Assembly: GCF_000421845.1 (NCBI RefSeq)
Contig: NZ_ATXU01000006.1
Coordinates: 1 to 64,000, forward strand
Length of the DNA stretch: 64,000 bases
Direction: 5' to 3'
Origin: Leucobacter chironomi DSM 19883
Lineage (GTDB): Bacteria; Actinomycetota; Actinomycetes; Actinomycetales; Microbacteriaceae
Notes under the pieces: generated by a model
Told to the model about the DNA's origin: nothing
Databases searched by the model: none
The model's input: only the letters and a program-made list of their open reading frames with translations
In this document: piece by piece, positions 17,139-23,839 of the stretch
How the letters are laid out: each line of letters opens with the position of its first letter
Position numbering within the stretch: position 1 is the stretch's first letter
Program-made: the position numbers and the translations under genes

Positions 17139-17499
17139 TGCCCTGAATCTCCGAGATCTCCCGCAGGATCTCCCGCTGCTCCCGCAACGCGAGGTACGCG
17201 CGCGTCGGATCGGACGTCGTCAACGCGGCAACCACCGACCGCGACTGTTCGAGCATCTCCCGCAGCGTCTCCAGCCGGGAAACGTGCCCCTCAGGCGTCG
17301 TCGGCGCCGGCTCAACCGGGACCGACACCTTCTCAGCCTCGCGAGCGACCTGCTTCTCCCGTCGAACCTCAGCCGAGTTCGACCGCTCACGCGAATTCGC
17401 ACGCTTCGCATCCCTACACGCATCACACACCGGGGACTTCTCCCGCAGATGCCGCCGATACGCCGCGTACGTCCCACACGGGGCCTTTGGACGCGCCAT
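17041..17499 (-). CDS. Terminase small subunit (probable)
   Basis: The 152-aa product begins MARPKAPCGTYAAYRRHLREKSPVCDACRDAKRANS, a short Cys-containing motif common in actinophage genes right before the large terminase, followed by a charged helix and a domain with LETLREMLEQSRSVVAALTTSDPTRAYLALREQREILREISE. The small subunit recognises the packaging site. I start at the ATG at 17499; the frame is open further but without coding character. It overlaps the large subunit gene by 98 nt. Confidence 0.75.
   Translation of the reverse strand: MARPKAPCGTYAAYRRHLREKSPVCDACRDAKRANSRERSNSAEVRREKQVAREAEKVSVPVEPAPTTPEGHVSRLETLREMLEQSRSVVAALTTSDPTRAYLALREQREILREISEIQGNGQSTKGVTLEDQLAAARAEREQREAARAAGA
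17391..17402. repeat. GCGAATTCGCAC repeat, copy 1 (candidate packaging site)
   Basis: This 12-mer, with the palindrome GCGAATTCGC, lies inside the small terminase gene and recurs exactly at 17532-17543. A third partial copy (AATTCGCAC) lies at 17518-17526. Confidence 0.6.
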
Positions 17500-17618
17500 A
17501 TCGCACCCCCTTAACTCAATTCGCACCCCTCGCGAATTCGCACGGGGGGATACCTGCCTCGGCCGAGCGGGAGAGTGGCGGCGTGACGGGCTTGGGGGTG
17601 CACCCCCGGGGTCTCTTG
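17500..17618. other. Gene-free stretch before the terminase genes, candidate cos/pac region
   Basis: No gene is seen. The stretch holds two copies of AATTCGCAC (17518-17526, 17535-17543), and a perfect 14-bp palindrome GGGGGTGCACCCCC at 17594-17607. Phages often place their packaging start next to the small terminase gene. Confidence 0.45.
17532..17543. repeat. GCGAATTCGCAC repeat, copy 2
   Basis: Exact second copy of the 12-mer at 17391-17402, located 33 nt upstream of the small terminase start on the minus strand. Confidence 0.6.
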
Positions 17619-17867
17619 CTAGGCGTGGCGGAGCTGACCGGCGACGATGTCGAGTCGGAGTCGTTCGGTGGCTGTGCGCACTGCTGCGCGGCCGTCCACG
17701 TCGGACGCTGGGAGTACGTAGGAGCTGAACTGCTCGGCGGTGGCGTCGATGCGCCCGAAGCTCGTCCTCCCGAAGCGTGGCTGTCCGTGATCGGTGCGTG
17801 CGGTGCCGAGTAGGCGGGCCTCGTCGATGATGAAGTGAGAGGCTTGGTATCCCTGTGCCGGAGTCAT
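17619..17867 (-). CDS. Hypothetical phage protein, 82 aa
   Basis: I do not recognise this small soluble protein. It has mixed helix and strand (residues 1-45, then VDGRAAVRTATERLRLDIVAGQL) and no membrane helix. It starts 3 nt after the stop of the 71-aa gene upstream, so the two form an operon with the terminase genes below. The Arg-rich content and position make a regulatory or DNA-binding role possible but nothing supports it directly. Confidence 0.6.
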   Translation of the reverse strand: MTPAQGYQASHFIIDEARLLGTARTDHGQPRFGRTSFGRIDATAEQFSSYVLPASDVDGRAAVRTATERLRLDIVAGQLRHA

Positions 17868-17869
17868 AT

Positions 17870-18085
17870 CTATGACCGTCCGTTGCGGATGTTCCGTGCA
17901 CCGTTTTCGAGGGCATTAGCGATGGAAGCTCGGACGGAGCTTTCGTCGATGCGGATCTCTCCGATACCTCGGCTTCCGAACGTCTCGATGTTGATCGGGA
18001 CAATGATGGTGCCGAGCTCGATGGGTTCGCCTTCTGCGATCTGGGCGAGGAGCTTCGCTTCGACGGTGCCGAGTGTTGAAGTCAT
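17870..18085 (-). CDS. Hypothetical phage protein, 71 aa
   Basis: I do not recognise this protein. It has a strand-rich middle (PIELGTIIVPINIETFGSRGIGEIRID) and a C-terminal helix. AGGAGAAA stands before the ATG. It begins 35 nt from the divergent plus-strand gene at 18121, so its upstream region is short and shared with the moron promoter. It is followed directly by the 82-aa gene. Confidence 0.65.
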   Translation of the reverse strand: MTSTLGTVEAKLLAQIAEGEPIELGTIIVPINIETFGSRGIGEIRIDESSVRASIANALENGARNIRNGRS

Positions 18086-18108
18086 GGTGAGTTTCTCCTA
18101 TCGATGGG

Positions 18109-18114
18109 TAGGGT
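18109..18114 (+). promoter_or_regulatory. -10 box of the leaderless gene at 18121
   Basis: TAGGGT stands exactly 6 nt before the ATG at 18121, so transcription would start at or next to the start codon. No clear -35 was found. Confidence 0.55.
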
Positions 18115-18120
18115 GTCGTC

Positions 18121-18588
18121 ATGGAACTAGCAGCACTCTGGATTGCACTCGGCGGCACGGCGGCAGCCGTAGCTTCAGCGGTGGTCGCTTGGTTCGCGAG
18201 AGGTGATTCACTTCGCGCGCAGGTCGACGCGAATGCGGCAGCGGATCGCGCTACTAAGGTCAGCGAGAGATCATTGGTGATTCAGGAGAGCGCCTTTCAA
18301 AGTCCACCGTGGAGTTTCGAGTGGTGGAGCGGCGACACCTTCCTCCTCACGAATACGAGCTCGGTTGATGCGCTCGACGTTGTGATTTCCTCGGCACCTG
18401 ACGGGCTTGGTCTGCGAATCGGCATGGATTGTCCCGGCATGATCGGTGCGCGCAGTGCTGTCAAGGTGATGTACGCCGCGACTATGGCGGATCCGTGGGC
18501 ACGTGACATCGTCGTTGCATGGCGTCGGCCAGATAGCCAGGAGCCACTGACCTGGCGATTCCCGATTCCTTCTCGGCCCCGCGACTAG
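18121..18588 (+). CDS. Leaderless moron: membrane-anchored beta protein, copy A
   Basis: The gene runs against the surrounding phage genes. The 155-aa product has a single N-terminal membrane helix (about 5-27), a short polar helix (30-55) and a strand-rich domain with DTFLLTNTSSVDALDV (72-87) and DIVVAWRRP (about 130-138). The pattern resembles the product of 21437-21871, which has the same opening MEL, helix, and motif KWRLVNT...ARV and RVTWRESP. The fold may be Ig-like. It ends 4 nt inside the stop of the convergent gene. Function is unknown; a lysogen-expressed envelope role is inferred. Confidence 0.72.
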   Translation: MELAALWIALGGTAAAVASAVVAWFARGDSLRAQVDANAAADRATKVSERSLVIQESAFQSPPWSFEWWSGDTFLLTNTSSVDALDVVISSAPDGLGLRIGMDCPGMIGARSAVKVMYAATMADPWARDIVVAWRRPDSQEPLTWRFPIPSRPRD

Positions 18589-18812
18589 GCGACGCGGTCG
18601 CGGTCGACGGTGAGGGCGCAGGGTGCGGCTTGGGTGAGCATGGCGTCGTAGTCAGGGTGGTCTGTTGCAGCTTGGGTGGCGTAGACGGGGCCGGTGCGGC
18701 CACGTGCTGCCCACGCGGTGCGGGGTGTGACTGTGACGTGGTGACGCCATCCGCGCTGCTTCGCGTACTCGGCGGCATCGTGCATGGAGACTGCGAGGAT
18801 GATCGGGTTCAC
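18585..18812 (-). CDS. Hypothetical phage protein, 75 aa
   Basis: The product begins MNPIILAVSMHDAAEYAKQRGWRHHVTVTPRTAW and looks like a small alpha/beta protein of unknown role. I choose the GTG at 18812 because it overlaps the HNH stop (GTGA) and has GGGAGG shortly upstream; an ATG 12 nt earlier is in frame but has weaker signals. It lies in a transcript with the HNH nuclease and faces the convergent moron. Confidence 0.6.
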   Translation of the reverse strand: MNPIILAVSMHDAAEYAKQRGWRHHVTVTPRTAWAARGRTGPVYATQAATDHPDYDAMLTQAAPCALTVDRDRVA

Positions 18813-19108
18813 GTTGCCTCCCATATCTCGACGGTGGCGGCGTCGCCCTTGTCGCGGTTGCACTTCCGATGAAACGGATGCAGGTCTTGCTTCACAAGGT
18901 CGCCGCCGTTCGCGAGCGCGTCCGGGTGGTCGGCAGTGAACGACATCGGATCCGTGTAGGGGAGGGTCGTGTCGATCGGTTGGCCGCATCCGTAGTCGCT
19001 GCCCCATCCGCAAGGGAGGTCCTCTCGGGCGGTGCGGCGCTTGAGCGCAGCCTGCTTGCGACGGTACGCGCGGTGGCCGTGGCCATTGCGGATCTGCTGC
19101 GTGCCCAC
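18809..19108 (-). CDS. HNH endonuclease near the terminase genes
   Basis: The 99-aa product carries the HNH pattern TADHPDALANGGDLVKQDLHPFHRKCNRDKGD (residues 58-89): metal-binding His61, the central NGG, and the HRKCN-KGD end. HNH proteins beside the terminase genes of HK97-like phages help in DNA cutting at cos sites. The GTG at 19108 has AGGAGG upstream. A hairpin at 19127-19161 separates it from the next gene upstream. Confidence 0.85.
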   Translation of the reverse strand: MGTQQIRNGHGHRAYRRKQAALKRRTAREDLPCGWGSDYGCGQPIDTTLPYTDPMSFTADHPDALANGGDLVKQDLHPFHRKCNRDKGDAATVEIWEAT

Positions 19109-19126
19109 GCTCACCTCCTGGAACGA

Positions 19127-19161
19127 CTGAGCCCCGAGGCCGTGAAGGCTCCGGGGCTCAG
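19127..19161 (-). terminator. Hairpin after the FxLYD gene
   Basis: The arms CTGAGCCCCG (19127-19136) and CGGGGCTCAG (19152-19161) are perfect complements with a 15-nt loop. It lies between the stop of the FxLYD-type gene (19185) and the HNH ribosome site. The T tract after it is weak. Confidence 0.6.
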
Positions 19162-19184
19162 ATGGTGAGGATGCTGGCAGGTGG

Positions 19185-19892
19185 TTAGAACCCGGTGATC
19201 TCCTTGAACCGGACCTCTGCGATTTCTCCGTTGGTGTCGAGGCAGAGAGCTTCGAACTTCCACTTGCCGTTGGCGTCGATCGTGTTCGTGTTCGCAAGGC
19301 ACGTGCCGAGGTTTGCGCCGGCAGCATCGTACGAATCGAACGTGATCTGGACGTAGTTCGTGATCGCCTTGTCGCTGTTGTTGGACACATAGCCGCTTAC
19401 GACAGTCGAGAACCCGTACTCGTCAGGAGCAGCAGTCCACCCCTCGTCGAGAGTGAGTCGCTCCTTGGGCTCCGGCTGAGGTTCTTCCGCCGGCTTAGGC
19501 TCGGCCGCCGGTTCAGTAGCTTCGGCTTCGCTCGGTTCGTTGGTCTGAGCGGTGGCCGTCTCTTTCGCTACGGATTCGACCGCTGCGCCGAGGCCGGCGG
19601 TGGTGAAGGAGGAAGCGATCAGAGCCACCGCGGCGAGGATGAGGCCGGTCAGCGCGAATGCCTTCGGCTGCTTCTTCACGAGGGCGATGATTCCGAATGC
19701 CACGCCTGTCAAGCCGAGGATGATTCCCAGGACCGGGATGAGGCCGAGAAGGAATGCGACGATGCCGACCACGAGGGCAGTAATCGCGAGACCCTTCGGC
19801 GCGGAAGGGGGCTGAGGGGGTGCATACTGCGGTTGCGGCGGTGCGTAGGTGGGCTGGGCGTTGGTTGGCTGCTCGCCATTGGGTGTGCTCAT
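19185..19892 (-). CDS. Membrane protein with FxLYD-type domain, probable lysogen gene
   Basis: The 235-aa product has a proline-rich cytosolic start with two YAPPQP repeats (residues 15-30), two membrane helices (about 35-67 and 77-100), an acidic Glu/Pro/Ala linker (113-145) and a C-terminal beta domain (about 148-235) with GYVSNNSDKAITNYVQITFDSY, the FxLYD-type Ig-like pattern. The structure resembles DUF4190-FxLYD membrane proteins of actinobacteria. It has its own terminator downstream and lies after the terminator of the early operon, so it is transcribed alone. CATTAT stands 6 nt before the ATG. Function unknown. Confidence 0.78.
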   Translation of the reverse strand: MSTPNGEQPTNAQPTYAPPQPQYAPPQPPSAPKGLAITALVVGIVAFLLGLIPVLGIILGLTGVAFGIIALVKKQPKAFALTGLILAAVALIASSFTTAGLGAAVESVAKETATAQTNEPSEAEATEPAAEPKPAEEPQPEPKERLTLDEGWTAAPDEYGFSTVVSGYVSNNSDKAITNYVQITFDSYDAAGANLGTCLANTNTIDANGKWKFEALCLDTNGEIAEVRFKEITGF

Positions 19893-20027
19893 GAGGAGAT
19901 AATGGCAGACGGTCGTCGTCTATGTATCCCGCATGCGCGCTTCCGTGACCATTTGGTTATCCGACGGTGTGCGCGGGCTTTGGGCGCCCTTGCCCGACAC
20001 ACACCGCGGGTCGGAAGGAATGAGAAA

Positions 20028-20059
20028 GGGCCGGGGCGCATGTTCTGCGTTCCCGGCCC
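20028..20059 (-). terminator. Terminator of the early phage operon
   Basis: GGGCCGGG (20028-20035) pairs with CCCGGCCC (20052-20059), and CGCA with TGCG inside. Read on the minus strand it follows the 89-aa HTH gene by 2 nt and is followed by TTTCTC, as in an intrinsic terminator. Confidence 0.75.
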
Positions 20060-20061
20060 AC

Positions 20062-20331
20062 TTACTCAACCATCACAGTAGGGGGTGACACCGAGAGGGT
20101 GTCAAGAAGGTCGTCCGGCGGCGTGTCGCGTGTCAGGGCGCGGATCCGCTGCTGATGGACAGGGTCTGATGTGAGCCGCCGTCGGAACTCTGCGAGTAGA
20201 ACCTGTTCGCTGACGATCCGGCGACCAGAGCTGTCGAAGGTCATTGGCATGCCTTCTCGACGCCACCTCTTAATGGTGCGCGTAGACCGGCAGACGCGGA
20301 CCGCCGCTTCACGATAGGTGAGCGTAATCAT
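20062..20331 (-). CDS. Helix-turn-helix DNA-binding protein, 89 aa
   Basis: The first 55 residues form a MerR/Xis-like winged helix: LTYREAAVRVCRSTRTIKRWRREGMPMTFD, followed by a second basic stretch. Such proteins follow replication genes in actinophages and may control late genes. The last part is a polar tail. Directly after its stop lies a strong terminator, so it closes the early transcript. It starts 35 nt from the leaderless plus-strand gene at 20367. Confidence 0.75.
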   Translation of the reverse strand: MITLTYREAAVRVCRSTRTIKRWRREGMPMTFDSSGRRIVSEQVLLAEFRRRLTSDPVHQQRIRALTRDTPPDDLLDTLSVSPPTVMVE

Positions 20332-20360
20332 TGCAGTCGGTCACAGTTGGCGAATATGGT
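20331..20360 (+). promoter_or_regulatory. Promoter of the leaderless gene at 20367
   Basis: TTGCAG (20331-20336) and TATGGT (20355-20360) are 18 nt apart. The -10 ends 6 nt before the ATG at 20367, fitting a leaderless message. Confidence 0.6.
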
Positions 20361-20366
20361 CTGAGC

Positions 20367-20783
20367 ATGACCCAGATCTTTGGTAGGCCACGCCCTCTCG
20401 ATGTTCGATTGTCCGTTGAAGACGGGGTGTGCACTGTTGAGACTCGGACTGACGGGCCACTTTCGACCTCCAAGTCCTGGGAGTTTGGGATCGAGATCGC
20501 ACGCGCCCAGAGCGGCAACGGCAGCATCTTGATTCGCTGTAGGTTCGAGCCGACGAGAGCCAACTGGGTGGACGTTCTCGATGAGCACGGAATCGTCCTC
20601 CGTGCCTTTGAGGACGTCAACGGCAAGATTCTTCACAACTCCAATCACGTCACCTTCATTTTTGACGCTACGGCTATCGACTTGCCTGAACCCAACGCTC
20701 GAGTCCGAGCTTGGAGCCGCGATGAAGGTTCCGCACCAACTGACGCTGACTACACCGATTGGGCATTCGCCTTCACTAGCTAA
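20367..20783 (+). CDS. Leaderless moron: hypothetical soluble protein, 138 aa
   Basis: This plus-strand gene is slotted between two minus-strand phage genes. The 138-aa product MTQIFGRPRPLDVRLSVED has no membrane helix, and shows alternating strands throughout (VRLSVEDGVCTVETRT, GSILIRCRFEP, NHVTFIFDATAI), so it is probably a beta sandwich. The ATG has no Shine-Dalgarno site, but a good promoter ends directly before it. It overlaps the convergent gene end by 8 nt. Lower GC than its neighbours suggests separate acquisition. The function is unknown. Confidence 0.68.
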   Translation: MTQIFGRPRPLDVRLSVEDGVCTVETRTDGPLSTSKSWEFGIEIARAQSGNGSILIRCRFEPTRANWVDVLDEHGIVLRAFEDVNGKILHNSNHVTFIFDATAIDLPEPNARVRAWSRDEGSAPTDADYTDWAFAFTS

Positions 20784-21411
20784 CATCGAGATTGCCCTCG
20801 GCCCGATGTGACCATTCTTCACCGCAGGAGTCGCACTGCGCGCCTGCGAGACCGACTGCTGACCAGATGGGCAGCACGGTCCGCTGTCCGCAAGTGGGGC
20901 AGGGCCTTGGCCGGTACGCCTTGAACTTCGGCTCTGCTCGGGGGTAGTGCCTCCGCATCTCCCGAATCGTGCCGACGAGGTGTTCGGGGGCGTCGCCGAG
21001 CTTCCCGTCGTGCGCGAGTTGTTCGAGGTCGCTGATCTGGTTGGTGAGCCAGGTGCGGACTTCTCCCGCCCACGCGAACGCTTGATCGGGGCGGCAGACG
21101 GGGAGGCCCTGGGGTTCGCTCGCGCCCTGCCACATGCCGTTGCGCACGGGGGCCGGGGCGAGGATCCCGGTGTGCTCGGACACCTCCCTCGCGAACAGGA
21201 CGAGCTCGACGTAAAGGGCGTCGGCGTCGTCGGCCGGGTCCGCGTTGTAGGGGAGCCGTGCCGGGTCGCTGCCGCCCGACACCCGTACTGCTTCGGTGTC
21301 CTGCGCGCGCACGGTCGTCTCCACGAGCTCGCGCATGTGCAGGATCTGGAACGGAGCCTGATCGAGATGCCAGCGGAACCACTCGGGCCAGGTGGGGTCA
21401 ACTGTGTTCAT
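20776..21411 (-). CDS. Zinc-ribbon phage protein, 211 aa
   Basis: The product has a helical body and a C-terminal zinc ribbon, with CPTCGQ (about 172-177) and CDSCGEEW (about 194-201). Such Cys4 proteins near replication genes in actinophages may bind DNA or a protein partner; the exact role is unknown. I start at the ATG at 21411, with GGGGGTG upstream, since the open frame to 21498 runs through the moron promoter. It is divergent to the leaderless gene at 21437, 25 nt away. Confidence 0.75.
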   Translation of the reverse strand: MNTVDPTWPEWFRWHLDQAPFQILHMRELVETTVRAQDTEAVRVSGGSDPARLPYNADPADDADALYVELVLFAREVSEHTGILAPAPVRNGMWQGASEPQGLPVCRPDQAFAWAGEVRTWLTNQISDLEQLAHDGKLGDAPEHLVGTIREMRRHYPRAEPKFKAYRPRPCPTCGQRTVLPIWSAVGLAGAQCDSCGEEWSHRAEGNLDVS

Positions 21412-21424
21412 GCTGCACCCCCGA

Positions 21425-21430
21425 TAGGGT
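21425..21430 (+). promoter_or_regulatory. -10 box of the leaderless gene at 21437
   Basis: TAGGGT stands exactly 6 nt before the ATG at 21437, identical in sequence and distance to the box before 18121. Confidence 0.6.
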
Positions 21431-21436
21431 TCGGTC

Positions 21437-21871
21437 ATGGAACTGATCACGTCTCTCTCGGACACTCTCCCGGCTTGGCTCGGTGGAATCGGTGGCATCT
21501 TGGCTGCGTTTCTGGCGGGGTATGCACTGGTCCGCGCGATCCGCGCTGAAGCACGTCACGTTGTCTGGCAGATCTCCAACGAGCGCAACGAAAATGGTCG
21601 AACCGAAAAGTGGCGTCTGGTGAACACCACTGAGGGCGTCGCGGCACGAGTGCTTGGCTTTGAGAACATTAGCGATGGGTTGCAGGATGCTGTTCGGGGC
21701 AAAGCCGAACTCCCTGCATATGTTGCCCCCGGGCTCTGGTATCCGTTCTCGCATGAGCGCTCGATGGCGAGCCCATACCCGACCATCGTCCGGGTTACTT
21801 GGCGCGAATCGCCGAGTCAGGGCCGTCGGTTCCGCCGAAGAAAGTACACGAGCGTGCTCTACATCGACTGA
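21437..21871 (+). CDS. Leaderless moron: membrane-anchored beta protein, copy B
   Basis: The 144-aa product opens MEL, has a membrane helix (about 14-34, GGIGGILAAFLAGYALVRAI) and then a beta domain with EKWRLVNTTEGVAARVLGF (about 57-75), TIVRVTWRESP (about 120-130) and a basic end. These motifs line up with those of the 18121 gene, so the two are probably diverged copies. The gene opposes its neighbours, starts without a ribosome site behind TAGGGT, and ends 6 nt before the convergent gene. Function unknown. Confidence 0.72.
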   Translation: MELITSLSDTLPAWLGGIGGILAAFLAGYALVRAIRAEARHVVWQISNERNENGRTEKWRLVNTTEGVAARVLGFENISDGLQDAVRGKAELPAYVAPGLWYPFSHERSMASPYPTIVRVTWRESPSQGRRFRRRKYTSVLYID

Positions 21872-21876
21872 TGTGG

Positions 21877-22497
21877 TCATTGCTCACCTCCCCTCAGCGT
21901 TGCTGACACTGCGGCGCTCAGCGTAACGACCTCGTGCGAATCGGTGCGCCATGCCTCACCCGTCGCCGTCTCGATACCTGCCGAGTCGAGAGCGCCCGCG
22001 ATCGCCTCCGCGATCAGCTGCTCGCGGTCGGGAGACGGAGCAAGGCGATGCGAGCAGTCCATCTTGTGACCCGAAGCGCGGTGGCACTCGGCGCACCCGC
22101 TCGGCCTCTGCGGGGTGCCTGCTACCGTTGCCTGGTGACTGCGCCCCTCGTCTTCTGGACCATCTTCACGGCCGCCGCGATTATCATCTCCGCCGTGACC
22201 GCTATCGTCGCTTGCCGTCGGAGTCGACGCGACCGGTGACGGCTCCCGCGGGGCGACACCAGCAGCATCATGCGTCTCTGAATCGTCGCAGTTGCACGGC
22301 GCGGGCCAATCCCCGCACAGGTGCTCCTCGGTGGGGTCGCCCCCGAGCAGACCAGCAGCGCAGAGTCGCTCTGCCGCGAGCTTGCCAATATCGGCAGCCT
22401 GCTCCTCGGGATCCAGGGCGTCGGGCAGCACGGTATCAGCGTCGAGCGCAGCTTGAGCGATGATCTGCTCGGCGGTCGGGTTAGGTGTGGTCTTCAT
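21877..22497 (-). CDS. Hypothetical phage protein with Cys motifs, 206 aa
   Basis: The product has an N-terminal helical part (AEQIIAQAALDADTVLPD), two possible zinc motifs (HLCGDWPAPCNC near residue 60; CAECHRASGHKMDC near 138), and a C-terminal helical repeat (REQLIAEAIAGALDSAG, resembling the N-terminus). The centre (80-130) is low in complexity and lies antisense to a possible 34-aa gene. I start at the ATG at 22497, with GGAG 7 nt upstream. An ATG 6 nt earlier overlaps the ASCH end. Unknown function. Confidence 0.6.
   Translation of the reverse strand: MKTTPNPTAEQIIAQAALDADTVLPDALDPEEQAADIGKLAAERLCAAGLLGGDPTEEHLCGDWPAPCNCDDSETHDAAGVAPREPSPVASTPTASDDSGHGGDDNRGGREDGPEDEGRSHQATVAGTPQRPSGCAECHRASGHKMDCSHRLAPSPDREQLIAEAIAGALDSAGIETATGEAWRTDSHEVVTLSAAVSATLRGGEQ
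22123..22128 (+). promoter_or_regulatory. -10 box of the possible leaderless gene at 22135
   Basis: TACCGT stands 6 nt before GTG at 22135, the same spacing as before the other plus-strand genes of this region. Confidence 0.4.
22135..22239 (+). CDS. Possible leaderless membrane microprotein, 34 aa
   Basis: A GTG at 22135 opens a 34-codon frame giving one strong membrane helix (residues 3-26, PLVFWTIFTAAAIIISAVTA) and a basic tail CRRSRRDR. About 80% of its codons end in G or C, more than the opposite frame in the same stretch. A -10 box stands 6 nt before. It lies fully antisense to the middle of the 206-aa gene, so one of the two may not be expressed. It is a candidate only. Confidence 0.45.
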   Translation: MTAPLVFWTIFTAAAIIISAVTAIVACRRSRRDR

Positions 22498-22499
22498 GG

Positions 22500-23012
22500 T
22501 CATGCTCCGATCTGCGCGAGGATCCGCGCGGTGGTGGTGTCGTCGAGGCGGCGGAGGCCGAGCGCGCCCCGGTACGGGATCGGCTTGGCGAGCAGGTGAG
22601 GGTGTGCGAGTTCAAGGTGGTAGTTCGCCTCTTGCGCCTAAGGGCTGCACGCGGGCCGCCACTCGCCGGGCGCCCTGTCCTCAGGCTGACAGCGGATCCG
22701 CCCAAGGCTGTCGGGAGTCGCCATGTGCACATCGACGAGGTTGACGACTCCGGCGATGTGCCGGTAAGCGAGGTGCCCGTACGGGATCAGGAACTCTCGC
22801 ATCGAACTCGCGCCGCGGGCGTCGGCCATGCGCCGGATCTCGGGGTGCTCGTCGGCCGAGCGGTCGTAGACAGCGCCTGCGTGGATCGCAACCGGTCCGC
22901 GGTAGTCGCCCGCGAGGTTCCGTGCTCGGTTCTCCACGTCCTTGCCGCCGTGGATGATCGCCCAAGCCCAGGGCTGCCGGACGGTGAGGATCCGCATCTC
23001 AGGTGTCGTCAT
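22500..23012 (-). pseudogene. ASCH-domain protein with in-frame TAG
   Basis: ASCH proteins are small RNA- or nucleotide-binding proteins. The frame starts MTTPEMRILTVRQPWAWAIIHGGKDVENR, the usual opening, with AGGAGA upstream. After EWRPACSP a TAG (22640-22638) interrupts, and the same frame continues AQEANYHLELAHPHLLAKPI to a stop at 22500 beside the next gene. Homologues usually have Trp at this place (CSPWA), so TGG to TAG is the simplest change. Without readthrough the product is 124 aa and lacks the last third. Confidence 0.75.
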
Positions 23013-23100
23013 GGTGTTCTCCTGTCAGGTCTTCGGAGGTGATATCGAGACGAGCAAGCACAGCAAGCTCGGACTCAGTGAGGGGGCGGATGCCGGTCAT
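22999..23100 (-). CDS. Small coupled ORF, 33 aa
   Basis: The ATG at 23100 overlaps the stop of the methyltransferase gene (ATGA), and the frame ends 14 nt inside the ASCH gene. The product MTGIRPLTESELAVLARLDI is helical and acidic at the end. It fills an otherwise empty gap, which supports it, but it may only be a translational bridge. Confidence 0.4.
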   Translation of the reverse strand: MTGIRPLTESELAVLARLDITSEDLTGEHHDDT

Positions 23101-23792
23101 CCGGGCACCCGCTCGAGATGGGTGAGGAGCTGTCGGCCGATGTGCTCCGTGTACGCCGGCGGGATCGCCTCACGGAGCCCGTCACGGTTCGCCCACGGCA
23201 TCCCCATCACCTCTCGGCCCTTCTCCACGCCGGAGAAGTTGCCGACGATGTGCATGTACTCACCTGGCTGGGGCGGGCGGCCCATCTTCGTCGTGCGCGC
23301 GACGTGCTCAGGGTGCTCAGGAGCCGTGAGATCCCAGTTCGTCTCGAACAGGCGGTGCCGGTACGTCTCAAGCCCGAACATGGAGCCGCAGAGTTCAACC
23401 GGATCGCGGAGCGGAGCACCGGGTACGTTCTCGATCACGTAGGGCTTGCCGAGCTCCTCGAGCAGGAACCGCGTAGGTTCGATCAGGTCTGGGTGATCGT
23501 TCCCTTGGATCTTCTGCGCGTTCGTGTGTGCCTGACACGGCGGCGACGCGTGGACCGCGGCGAGCGCATCAGGATCAAGCCAGAGCGGCACCCCTGACGC
23601 CTGGGAGAACGACAGCCACTCTCCTTCCATCAGGCACACCAGCGCATCGATCGCACTCATCTGCAGGAACGGGAACGGGTACCGAGGCTGAGGCTCGATA
23701 TCGACGCCTACGACGTCGAACCCCGCATCCGCGTACCCTCGCGATGCGCCGCCTTGGCAACAGAACAGGTCGAGCAGGATCAGGGCGCTCAT
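23097..23792 (-). CDS. Cytosine-5 DNA methyltransferase
   Basis: The protein shows motif I as LLDLFCCQGGASRGYADAG (6-24; SAM site), motif IV SPPCQ with catalytic Cys86, and motif VI ENVPGAP (121-127). At 231 aa it is short: the target recognition part is small. It is close to the reduced phage C5 methylases. No restriction enzyme gene is next to it, so it is probably an orphan that protects the phage or regulates genes. It starts 47 nt from the divergent moron at 23840. Confidence 0.85.
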   Translation of the reverse strand: MSALILLDLFCCQGGASRGYADAGFDVVGVDIEPQPRYPFPFLQMSAIDALVCLMEGEWLSFSQASGVPLWLDPDALAAVHASPPCQAHTNAQKIQGNDHPDLIEPTRFLLEELGKPYVIENVPGAPLRDPVELCGSMFGLETYRHRLFETNWDLTAPEHPEHVARTTKMGRPPQPGEYMHIVGNFSGVEKGREVMGMPWANRDGLREAIPPAYTEHIGRQLLTHLERVPG

Positions 23793-23826
23793 GATTGGAC
23801 CTCGATTCGGCCAAGGGGGTGTCCAG

Positions 23827-23832
23827 TATGGT
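23827..23832 (+). promoter_or_regulatory. -10 box of the leaderless gene at 23840
   Basis: TATGGT stands 7 nt before the ATG at 23840. Confidence 0.5.
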
Positions 23833-23839
23833 GTGGAGC

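Noticed and set aside
20328-21401. 357-codon minus-strand frame overlapping the zinc-ribbon gene
   Set aside because: Its sequence is Ser/Arg/Pro-rich without pattern, while the overlapping frame has a zinc ribbon and a good start.
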